From ANME-2 cluster archaeon (lineage in GTDB: Archaea; Halobacteriota; Methanosarcinia; Methanosarcinales; Methanocomedenaceae), in contig JAMJFQ010000087.1 of the NCBI GenBank assembly GCA_023544605.1, positions 1 through 6,279 on the forward strand: a DNA stretch of 6,279 bases, in the 5' to 3' direction. Below are positions 1-5,662 of the stretch, in pieces; within the stretch, counting starts at the first letter, position 1; each line of letters opens with the position of its first letter. The notes below the pieces were generated by a model, which ran no database searches, was not told the origin of the DNA, and saw nothing but the letters and a program-made list of their open reading frames with translations. The translations under genes and the position numbers were made by a program.

Positions 1-66
1 TAGCAGTTTTGTAAGAGTCAGGAGATTATCACAATATGTTAAAAGCCTATCTATCCTTCAATAATA

Positions 67-2253
67 CTAAAGATCGATCAGATTCTGCTGTCCTGCGTTC
101 TTTCCTGCATGCTTGTGTGCTGTATCTGGCTCCTGTTCCACATCTACTCCAAGCTGTCTGAGGGTATTTGCGGCTATCTTTGGACCAAGGATTGTGGCAA
201 GGGTATCGAATCCAGCAGTGCGAATGCCATCCAGGTCATGATATCCTGCATCAAAGAGTTTCCTTGCCCGCACGCGCCCGATATCCCTGAGTTTGATGAT
301 GGGCAGCAGTTCTTTAGTGGCACCGTAAGATATACGCTCAACAAGTTCCTGGGCAAAATTCGTATATTCATTGCCAAGGTAACCAGCTAAGCGTGCCAGG
401 GAATGCATCAACCATTGGGCAGTATCGGCCTGGGCCCTGATGTCACCGGGACCGATGTTGAACTTTGATGTGATTTTGTCCTCACCTTCCTCTGATATCC
501 AGTCCCGCAGTACCATTGCAGTTTTTACATCTGATAGGAACCATTCATATTCCTTGCTTCCCTGTCCGGCAGGTTGCACGAATTCATCACAATGCTCTGA
601 TACGATATCGTTCAGCCATCCATAATCCCCTGACCTGAGGAAGAGGGAGCGCATGTCAGGAGTATTGCATATGAGATTTAGCAGCGTAAGTTCGGTTGTG
701 TTCACTGAATCAAGACGCCCCAGTCCGTCCACCATGATACTTGCAGATAAGGGGTCGATGTACAATTTTGATACCAGTTCTCCCAGTTCAGTAGGATACA
801 ACCCATCGCTGTGCAATAACATCTTGTTCTCATTAAGAAAACCTATCACCTCATCGACAACCGCAGCTAGTTTCCACGTCTCTTGCTGGTGGGCATAGAA
901 TGTGAGGCCCAGAAAATCCATCAGTTCATCCCGGCTTCCCACAAGTCTTGTGGATACGGCCGAGAGGATGTGGGTGCGAAGGGCATTTTCCGTGCCCAGT
1001 TTTGACCATATGTCTTCGGCAATATTGAGGACATATTGGTCACGTAGTCCCTGCAGTTCATCAAATGACCTGGCTATCAACACCGACTCCCCGTATGGGT
1101 CCAGTTGTGGTCTTCCTGCCCGTCCTGCCATTTGTTTGTATTCCAGCACAGGTATAGGTACCATTCCGTAGTTGGGGTCGTATCTCTTGTAACCCCGTAT
1201 GATAACACGCCTGGCAGGCAGGTTCAGTCCGGCTGCAAGTGTGGGGGTGCTGGATAGGACTTTGATACTGTTGTTCCGAAATCCTGCCTCGATACTTTTT
1301 CTCTGATCAGATGTCAGCCCTGCATGATGGAAAGCTGCCCCCCCCTCCACACACTGGCTCAGTCTTTTTGCGATATCGGTCTCACTGGTGCCGGATATGC
1401 TCCCTGCCAGGATGCCAAGTTCAGCCAGGGTCTTATCATCCAGTTTTTTGGTTAGTACCTGCCCCAACCGCCTGGCACTGGCTTCAGCGTTGCGGCGGCT
1501 GCTTTCAAAGATAAGACACTGCCCTCCTTCCTGCAAGGTATCTGTTACCAGGTCCAGCAGTTCATCCTTATATTGTGACTCCACACCACGCTGGCTGTTT
1601 ATGAAATTAATAGCACTGCCAAAGTACACACCCTCCCGCAGGTCGACCGGACGCCAGTCACTCTCTACCAACTGAGCCATCAACCATTCAGCCATGTCCT
1701 TTGAATTGCCCACTGTGGCTGAAAGTCCGATGATCTGCGCATTCGGGTTCGTCTGCATGAGCCGGGCCAGGGTAACCTCAAGGGTTGGCCCCCTATCGGG
1801 AGAATCCAGCAGGTGTATCTCGTCAGCCACGATCACCGTGATGTCTTTGATCCAGGGCGCACCGTTGCGGATAAGCGAATCGGTCTTCTCGGATGTTGCT
1901 ACTATGATATCCTTTTTCCCCAGCCATTCATCCCTGGAATCCAGGTCCCCTGATGAGATGCCCGCCTCCACGCCCAGGACATGGAATTCCTTGAACCGTT
2001 CATATTTCTCTGATGCCAGGGCTCTCAAAGGCACAATGTATAGACATTTACCCCCTTTCAGGACCGACTTCAACATGGCCAGCTCTGCCATCATGGTCTT
2101 ACCCGAGGCAGTGGGTACAGCTGCCAGGATGTTCTTTCCCATCAGTAGTCCCGCTTCAATTGCAGTGACCTGGGGAGGATAGAGTTCGGTAATACCCGAG
2201 TCGATATAGAAAGCCGATACCGTATCAGGAATGTCAATTTCAGAGATTTTCAT
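67..2253 (-). CDS. hel308: Hel308 (Hjm) superfamily 2 DNA helicase
   Basis: ATP-dependent 3'-5' DNA helicase of the Ski2-like SF2 group, known in archaea to act at stalled replication forks and in recombinational repair. The 728-residue product is full length for the family. Visible motifs are: Q-motif region near 24-28; Walker A AAVPTASGKT (44-53, K52); motif Ia at 72-80; the DEIH box (144-147); motif III SAT (178-180); motif IV around 247-257; motif V STPTLAAGLNLP (335-346) followed by the strand-separating hairpin ARRVIIR (347-353); and motif VI QMAGRAGR (374-381). The ratchet-domain helix near 604-623 carries W614. The C-terminal helix-hairpin-helix domain lies near 650-680 (GRVRARKLF). 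The tail ends QQNLIDL, a possible partner-binding peptide. The ATG at 2253 has no Shine-Dalgarno, and TATA-like sequence lies about 20-35 bp upstream, suggesting a leaderless mRNA. Nothing recognisable lies between its stop and position 1. Confidence 0.97.
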   Translation of the reverse strand: MKISEIDIPDTVSAFYIDSGITELYPPQVTAIEAGLLMGKNILAAVPTASGKTMMAELAMLKSVLKGGKCLYIVPLRALASEKYERFKEFHVLGVEAGISSGDLDSRDEWLGKKDIIVATSEKTDSLIRNGAPWIKDITVIVADEIHLLDSPDRGPTLEVTLARLMQTNPNAQIIGLSATVGNSKDMAEWLMAQLVESDWRPVDLREGVYFGSAINFINSQRGVESQYKDELLDLVTDTLQEGGQCLIFESSRRNAEASARRLGQVLTKKLDDKTLAELGILAGSISGTSETDIAKRLSQCVEGGAAFHHAGLTSDQRKSIEAGFRNNSIKVLSSTPTLAAGLNLPARRVIIRGYKRYDPNYGMVPIPVLEYKQMAGRAGRPQLDPYGESVLIARSFDELQGLRDQYVLNIAEDIWSKLGTENALRTHILSAVSTRLVGSRDELMDFLGLTFYAHQQETWKLAAVVDEVIGFLNENKMLLHSDGLYPTELGELVSKLYIDPLSASIMVDGLGRLDSVNTTELTLLNLICNTPDMRSLFLRSGDYGWLNDIVSEHCDEFVQPAGQGSKEYEWFLSDVKTAMVLRDWISEEGEDKITSKFNIGPGDIRAQADTAQWLMHSLARLAGYLGNEYTNFAQELVERISYGATKELLPIIKLRDIGRVRARKLFDAGYHDLDGIRTAGFDTLATILGPKIAANTLRQLGVDVEQEPDTAHKHAGKNAGQQNLIDL

Positions 2254-2270
2254 AAGCGGTATAACTCATA

Positions 2271-2290
2271 GGTTTAAATAGGTATAAAGA
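2271..2290 (-). promoter_or_regulatory. hel308 promoter, TATA region
   Basis: Read on the minus strand, this segment is TCTTTATACC followed by TATTTAAACC. The TTTAAA core (2273-2278) is centred about 22 bp before the hel308 ATG and the TTTATA (2283-2288) about 32 bp before it. Archaeal TATA boxes lie about 26 bp before the transcription start, so the transcript should begin within a few bases of the ATG, and no Shine-Dalgarno is present. TTTAAA is self-complementary and is shared with the divergent dapL promoter. Confidence 0.5.
2273..2289 (+). promoter_or_regulatory. dapL promoter, TATA region
   Basis: TTTAAATA (2273-2280) is a good match to archaeal TATA boxes, and GGTATAAAG (2281-2289) is a second candidate. 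Transcription starts predicted about 26 bp downstream (about 2303 or 2311) leave a leader of roughly 35-43 nt that contains the dapL ribosome binding site. The same bases serve hel308 on the other strand. Confidence 0.5.
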
Positions 2291-2334
2291 CATTTTGCAA
2301 TCCTAATTTAGTAATCCAATTTTACTGTTATCAA

Positions 2335-2340
2335 AGGTGA
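2335..2340 (+). promoter_or_regulatory. dapL ribosome binding site
   Basis: AGGTGA is complementary to the archaeal 16S rRNA 3' end and ends five bases before the ATG at 2346. The in-frame GTG at 2337 lies inside this Shine-Dalgarno, so it is not the start. Translation begins at 2346, removing three residues from the longest possible reading frame. Confidence 0.85.
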
Positions 2341-2345
2341 GATCA

Positions 2346-3503
2346 ATGTACTCAGAAAGGATCAACAATCTTCCACCGTATCTTTTTGCAGCCATAGATG
2401 AAGCAAAAGCCAAAGTTAGTGAAAAAGGCATAGATGTTATCGACCTGGGTGTTGGGGACCCGGATATGCCCACACCTGATAATGTCATCCAGGCCCTGTG
2501 CAGTTCTGCCCGCAATCCTGACAGGCAAAAATACCCGTCATATATCGGTATGTTATCCTTCAGGGAAGCCGCAGCAAAGTGGTACAAGGAGCACCTTGGC
2601 ATTGAACTGGACCCGGTCTCCCAGGTACTGGCACTTATCGGCTCAAAAGAAGGTATCGCACATATTCCTCTTGCGTTTTTGAATCCTGGTGATGTGGCCC
2701 TGATACCCGACCCCGCCTATCCTGTCTACAAGATAGGTACACTATTTGCAGATGGTAAGCCCTATACCATGCCTTTGCTGGAAGAGAATGGCTTTTTGCC
2801 GGACCTTGATGCAATCCCGGGGGATGTAGCGAAACAGGCAAAACTCATGTTCCTGAACTATCCGAACAATCCCACATCAGCTATTGCGCCTGCAAGCTTT
2901 TTTGAAGAGGTTGTTGAATTCGCAAAAGAGAATGGTGTCATCATTGTACATGATAATGCTTACAGTGAGATGACTTTTGAGGGATATAAGGCACCCAGTT
3001 TCCTTAACGTGGATGGTGCTATGGACGTAGGTATTGAGTTGCATTCCTTATCAAAGACGTATAACATGACAGGGTGGAGAATTGCATTTGCAGTGGGTAA
3101 TGCAAAGATCCTGGACGGTCTGGGTAAAATCAAGACAAATGTGGATTCAGGTGCATTCGAGGCCGTGCAAGAAGCAGGGATCGAGGCCATGATGGGTCCC
3201 CAGCAGTGTATCAGTGACATGAACACGCTATACACTCAGCGGCGGGACGCACTGATGGCAGGACTCAGGGAACTGGGTATTGAAGTTCAGCCGCCAAGGG
3301 CTACATTCTATGTCTGGGCCCCGGTACCCGAAGGACATGATTCAATGGGCTTTGCCAGGATACTATTGGAGGAAGCAGGTATTGTTGCCACACCTGGCGT
3401 AGGTTTTGGTCAATACGGCGAAGGATATGTACGGTTCGCCCTGACCCAATCGGTAGAGCGGATCAAAGAGGCTGTAAATCGTATGAGCAATTTGAAAATT
3501 TGA
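2346..3503 (+). CDS. dapL: LL-diaminopimelate aminotransferase
   Basis: PLP-dependent class I/II (fold type I) aminotransferase of 385 residues. DapL converts tetrahydrodipicolinate and glutamate directly to LL-2,6-diaminopimelate and 2-oxoglutarate, a one-step bypass of the acylated lysine routes. Visible features are: N-terminal substrate-region GVGDPDMPTPDNV (35-47); NYPNNPTSA (171-179) with cofactor-contacting N175; HDNAYS (202-207) with D203 for the pyridine nitrogen and Y206; SLSKTYNMTGWRIAF (234-248) with Schiff-base lysine K237 and phosphate-binding R245; and YVRFAL (361-366) with R363 for the substrate carboxylate. Length and motifs fit the methanogen-type DapL group, but related aminotransferases (aspartate or alanine) cannot be excluded from motifs alone. 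No other lysine-pathway gene is in the window. The ATG at 2346 is chosen because AGGTGA lies five bases upstream. Confidence 0.88.
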   Translation: MYSERINNLPPYLFAAIDEAKAKVSEKGIDVIDLGVGDPDMPTPDNVIQALCSSARNPDRQKYPSYIGMLSFREAAAKWYKEHLGIELDPVSQVLALIGSKEGIAHIPLAFLNPGDVALIPDPAYPVYKIGTLFADGKPYTMPLLEENGFLPDLDAIPGDVAKQAKLMFLNYPNNPTSAIAPASFFEEVVEFAKENGVIIVHDNAYSEMTFEGYKAPSFLNVDGAMDVGIELHSLSKTYNMTGWRIAFAVGNAKILDGLGKIKTNVDSGAFEAVQEAGIEAMMGPQQCISDMNTLYTQRRDALMAGLRELGIEVQPPRATFYVWAPVPEGHDSMGFARILLEEAGIVATPGVGFGQYGEGYVRFALTQSVERIKEAVNRMSNLKI

Positions 3504-3527
3504 AAAAAACTCATATACTATACAAGC

Positions 3528-3532
3528 TTTTT
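3528..3532 (+). terminator. possible U-tract terminator after dapL
   Basis: A run of five T lies 25 bp after the dapL stop. Archaeal RNA polymerase can terminate at short U-rich tracts without a hairpin. The run is short, so this is only a candidate. Confidence 0.2.
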
Positions 3533-3541
3533 ACTATGAAC

Positions 3542-3551
3542 GACTTATAGA
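3542..3551 (+). promoter_or_regulatory. weak promoter candidate for KaiC-like gene
   Basis: The TATA-like stretch ACTTATAGAA lies about 50 bp before the ATG at 3597. A start about 26 bp downstream, near 3573, would give a leader of roughly 24 nt containing GGGTG at 3588-3592. The match to a TATA consensus is only partial, and ATATACTATA near 3514-3522 is an alternative. Confidence 0.25.
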
Positions 3552-3596
3552 AAATTACATAAGATGTTACGCATGATTAATTAGATAGGGTGTGTT

Positions 3597-4334
3597 ATGA
3601 CAGCAGAACATAAGATAATGGAAAGAGTGACCTCTGGCATACAGGGTTATGACGAAATGATAAAAGGCGGTTATTTCAAGAACACTGTTAATGTTATTTC
3701 AGGAGAATCCGGCACCGGTAAAACGGTGTTTGGCTCTCAGTTCCTTTTTCATGGTGTACAGAACGGCGAAAAATGTTTGTGCATAGTAACGTCTGAGTCT
3801 GCTGAATCCTTGAAACGTGAGATGCATTCTTCATTTGGCTGGGATTTTGTTGAACTTGAAAAATCAGGGTTGATCACCTTTGTTGATATTACTGATCCTG
3901 AACTCAGGTTGCAGAAGACTGTTGATATGGCACCAATGGAACTGATAAAGAGTTTCAAGAAACTTCTATCCCGTAAAATTGATGAGATCAAACCTACCAG
4001 GGTCTTTATTGATTCTATTGAGGCACTGTTTTTAGCTATTGATTCTCATTACAAGTTGAAGACGCTGGTAGATGATCTGTTCGGCGAACTCAGGACCTAC
4101 GACATCACATCTCTTATTACCGTTGGTACCACGTTCGAGGTGGAGTCCATAGTGGAATATGGCGCAGATTCGGTCACCCGTTTAGGTAGGGTAGTATCCG
4201 GGAACAACTTACAACGTTCTGTCTATGTGGCCAAGTTCCGGGGTTCAGGTACCATAAACGAGATACGAGTGCTGAACATTTCTGATAGTGGCATTAAAGT
4301 TCTTGACCAATCACCATACACTGCTACGGGTTAG
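3597..4334 (+). CDS. KaiC-like single-domain RecA-fold ATPase
   Basis: 245-residue P-loop ATPase of the KaiC/Rad55 group (RecA superfamily), a family common in archaea with mostly unknown, presumably regulatory roles. Visible features are: a KaiC-type N terminus, VTSGIQGYDEMIKGGYFK (11-28); Walker A GESGTGKT (36-43, K42); a second strand VTSESAESL (64-72) where KaiC has its catalytic Glu-Glu pair, here Glu67-Ser68; the KaiC-like SSFGWD (78-83); Walker B VFIDSIEAL (136-144, D139); and VAKFRGS (211-217), matching the KaiC intersubunit Lys/Arg finger, with K213 and R215. It has one ATPase domain, whereas KaiC has two. It is cytoplasmic, with no membrane segments. The ATG at 3597 follows GGGTG by four bases. 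It sits alone between dapL and the aIF1A cluster, so context does not reveal its partner. The archaellum ATPase FlaH and gas-vesicle GvpD are related folds but lack supporting neighbours here. Confidence 0.85.
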   Translation: MTAEHKIMERVTSGIQGYDEMIKGGYFKNTVNVISGESGTGKTVFGSQFLFHGVQNGEKCLCIVTSESAESLKREMHSSFGWDFVELEKSGLITFVDITDPELRLQKTVDMAPMELIKSFKKLLSRKIDEIKPTRVFIDSIEALFLAIDSHYKLKTLVDDLFGELRTYDITSLITVGTTFEVESIVEYGADSVTRLGRVVSGNNLQRSVYVAKFRGSGTINEIRVLNISDSGIKVLDQSPYTATG

Positions 4335-4352
4335 TATCTGTCGTACTAAACC
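4329..4352 (+). repeat. hairpin overlapping KaiC-like stop codon
   Basis: TTAGTA (4331-4336) pairs with TACTAA (4344-4349). With A4350 bulged, GG at 4329-4330 can also pair with CC at 4351-4352. The loop is seven bases. The stem includes the TAG stop at 4332-4334. No U-tract follows, so it is not a clear terminator. It may mark the mRNA 3' end, or be chance. Confidence 0.3.
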
Positions 4353-4370
4353 ACTGGGATGGTAAAAATG

Positions 4371-4412
4371 AGGCTCACTCATCTGTGATTAGTTATATAT
4401 ATCAATGAGCCT
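4371..4412. repeat. inverted repeat bracketing the aIF1A TATA box
   Basis: AGGCTCA (4371-4377) and TGAGCCT (4406-4412) are perfect 7-bp inverted arms with a 28-bp spacer. Inside, TGAT (4386-4389) can pair with ATCA (4401-4404), so the whole could fold with CTCATCTG (4378-4385) bulged out. The spacer contains the TATA box at 4393-4401. This arrangement suits an operator, but no regulator can be named. Confidence 0.45.
4393..4401 (+). promoter_or_regulatory. TATA box of the aIF1A-rio1-dim2 cluster
   Basis: TTATATATA is a strong archaeal TATA match in the intergenic region. It predicts transcription from about 4423, giving a leader of about 70 nt before the aIF1A start. A second TATA-like string at 4497-4505 lies inside the aIF1A coding sequence and is better explained as codons. 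Confidence 0.55.
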
Positions 4413-4439
4413 GTATTTAGTAAAACATAATCATACATC

Positions 4440-4469
4440 AGAAGAAATCGTGAATTCATTGCTTCTTCT
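4440..4469 (+). repeat. inverted repeat in the aIF1A leader
   Basis: AGAAGAA (4440-4446) and TTCTTCT (4463-4469) are 7-bp complementary arms around a 16-nt spacer that contains the palindrome TGAATTCA (4451-4458). In RNA this could form an A/U-rich stem 11 nt before the Shine-Dalgarno, placing it where it might affect ribosome access. The stem is weak. Confidence 0.35.
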
Positions 4470-4480
4470 CATCTGAATTA

Positions 4481-4486
4481 GAGGTG
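4481..4486 (+). promoter_or_regulatory. aIF1A ribosome binding site, defines a CTG start
   Basis: GAGGTG is fully complementary to the archaeal anti-Shine-Dalgarno (CACCUC). It ends five bases before CTG 4492, almost the same spacing as the dapL site. An in-frame TGA at 4474-4476 lies upstream, and no ATG, GTG or TTG occurs in frame between that stop and GTG 4579. The site therefore points to CTG as the start. Confidence 0.8.
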
Positions 4487-4491
4487 TTAAC

Positions 4492-4806
4492 CTGGCTATA
4501 TATAAGAAAAATCAACCAACAGAAAATGAGGTCATAAGAGTAAGAGTTCCCCGTAAACATGAAGGGGAGATTCTGGGAGTGGTAGAGAGCATGCTTGGTG
4601 CCAACAAGGTCCGTGTGCGGTGCATGGACGGTGTAATGCGGCTTGGAAGAATACCGGGCAAAATGAAGAAGCGTACCTGGATCAGACCTGGCGATATAAT
4701 CATTGTAGTGCCCTGGGATTTCCAGAACGAGAAGGCAGATGTGAAATGGAGATACACCGGCCCACAGGCTGACTGGCTGGAAAGACGGGGATATCTGAAG
4801 GGATAG
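4492..4806 (+). CDS. eif1A: Translation initiation factor aIF1A, CTG start
   Basis: Archaeal homologue of eIF1A and bacterial IF1, an OB-fold protein that binds the 30S A site and helps select the start codon. From CTG the product has 104 residues, the usual family length. Visible features are: a basic N-terminal tail (1-12); VIRVRVPRKHEGEILGVV (14-31) leading into the OB fold; MLGANKVRVRC (34-44); GRIPGKMKKRTWI (52-64); RPGDIIIVVPWDF (65-77); and the C-terminal helix region DWLERRGYL (94-102). All of these follow the family pattern. Starting at the first conventional codon, GTG 4579 (residue 30), would delete the first conserved strand and leave no Shine-Dalgarno. The start is therefore placed at 4492, after GAGGTG. 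A sequencing error turning ATG into CTG is the main alternative. It is the first gene of a cluster with rio1, which begins six bases after the stop. Confidence 0.88.
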   Translation: MAIYKKNQPTENEVIRVRVPRKHEGEILGVVESMLGANKVRVRCMDGVMRLGRIPGKMKKRTWIRPGDIIIVVPWDFQNEKADVKWRYTGPQADWLERRGYLKG

Positions 4807-4812
4807 TCTACA

Positions 4813-5631
4813 ATGACTGACATTGACCAGGCGATTTCTAAAAAGGTAAACCGTTTCGATAAAAAGATAGATGATTTTAAAAACAAAATCAAGGACTCAG
4901 AAGATTTCAAGGTAAAAGACGAGGTTTTTGACACCCCTACCTTGAAAGCCCTGTACAAACTTTCATCCAAAGGATATCTTGATGCCCTGGGGGGAACAAT
5001 AAGTACAGGAAAGGAAGCTAATGTTTTTCATGCCTTAAGAAAGCTGGAAGGTGAAGAGCAGGAACTGGCAATAAAGATCTATCGCATCAGTAATAGCAAC
5101 TTTAAAGCCATGCAGGAATACCTGATAGGGGATGTGAGGTTCAGGAACATAAGACATACTAAAAAAGACATTGTACTGGCCTGGACCCGCAAGGAATTCC
5201 GGAACCTGAGCAGGGCGATAGAGTGCGGGTTACATGTGCCAAAACCCATTATCACTGAGCGCAACATCCTTATAATGGAGTTCATGGGAGATGACAATAT
5301 TCCTTATCCCCAGCTTCGTGAATTTGTATTAACACCAGAGCAAGCTGTTGATATCTGTAGTGCAGTGGAAGATTTCATGCTTCGACTGTTCCGGGATGCA
5401 GAACTGGTCCACGGCGATCTTAGTGAATATAACATCTTGCTGGAACCTGAATCCATGACCCCGGTTTTTATTGACATGGGCCAATCGGTAACCCTTGACC
5501 ATCTCAATGCCAGGGATTTCCTGTTACGAGATGTTACTAATATTGCCCACTTTTTTGCTAAATACGGGGTTAAGATGGATGTGGAGAGTTCCCTGGAAAA
5601 AATTATACAGTCCAGGGCTGACCATCAGTAA
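4813..5631 (+). CDS. rio1: RIO-type atypical kinase/ATPase Rio1
   Basis: 272-residue Rio1-family atypical serine/threonine kinase, which in eukaryotes and probably archaea acts as an ATPase in the last steps of small-subunit maturation. Visible features are: a charged N-terminal helix (about 8-35); the Rio1 P-loop STGKEANVF (64-72); ATP-binding lysine K88 in LAIKIYRISNSNFK (85-98); the RIO flexible-loop segment YLIGDVRF (103-110); hinge MEFM (155-158); catalytic loop LVHGDLSEYNIL (198-209) with D202 and N207; and metal-binding D221 in IDMGQSV (219-225). STGKEANV and IDMGQSV separate Rio1 from Rio2, and no N-terminal winged helix typical of Rio2 is present. The ATG at 4813 lies six bases after the aIF1A stop, in the same frame, with only a weak AGGGA site, so translational coupling is likely. 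Confidence 0.95.
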   Translation: MTDIDQAISKKVNRFDKKIDDFKNKIKDSEDFKVKDEVFDTPTLKALYKLSSKGYLDALGGTISTGKEANVFHALRKLEGEEQELAIKIYRISNSNFKAMQEYLIGDVRFRNIRHTKKDIVLAWTRKEFRNLSRAIECGLHVPKPIITERNILIMEFMGDDNIPYPQLREFVLTPEQAVDICSAVEDFMLRLFRDAELVHGDLSEYNILLEPESMTPVFIDMGQSVTLDHLNARDFLLRDVTNIAHFFAKYGVKMDVESSLEKIIQSRADHQ

Positions 5632-5639
5632 TATGTGCT

Positions 5640-5650
5640 ATTAGTTATAT
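5640..5650 (+). promoter_or_regulatory. TATA-like copy of the aIF1A promoter element before dim2
   Basis: ATTAGTTATAT is identical to 4388-4398, which spans the start of the aIF1A TATA box. Here it lies 12 bp before the dim2 ATG, so a transcript starting 26 bp from its TATA core would begin near 5674, next to M6 (5678). This could be an internal promoter giving a shorter product, or a chance A/T-rich match. Confidence 0.3.
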
Positions 5651-5662
5651 CATGGGGCAGTT

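Larger units (their letters stand above)
4378..4481. repeat. direct repeat pair CTCATCTG(n)ATTAG
   Basis: CTCATCTGTGATTAG (4378-4392) recurs as CTCATCTGAATTAG (4468-4481), 90 bp downstream, with identical eight-base starts and ATTAG ends and differing only by TG versus A between them. One copy abuts the TATA box and the other abuts the aIF1A Shine-Dalgarno. Function is unknown. Confidence 0.4.

Noticed and set aside
1694..2182. Open frame of 162 codons on the plus strand inside hel308
   Set aside because: It lies antisense to helicase motifs that are clearly coded on the minus strand, has serine-rich low-information content, and has no ribosome site or recognisable domain.
3564..3596. In-frame ATG upstream of the KaiC-like gene, interrupted by TAG at 3582-3584
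   Set aside because: The short frame has no ribosome site, and the KaiC-type domain begins normally after ATG 3597. The shared frame is likely chance.
4450..4476. Eight-codon upstream frame starting at GTG and ending TGA in the aIF1A leader
   Set aside because: It has no Shine-Dalgarno and no distinctive coding content. A leader peptide is possible but unsupported.
4496..4506. CTATATATAAG as a promoter just inside aIF1A
   Set aside because: A transcript from it would start near 4526, where the ATG (4526-4528) is out of frame and stops after three codons. Used for aIF1A it would leave only GTG 4579, giving a truncated protein. The bases are explained as codons for Ala-Ile-Tyr-Lys.
4512..4970. 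Open frame of 152 codons on the minus strand across the aIF1A/rio1 junction
   Set aside because: Antisense to two well-supported genes, with no family resemblance or promoter.
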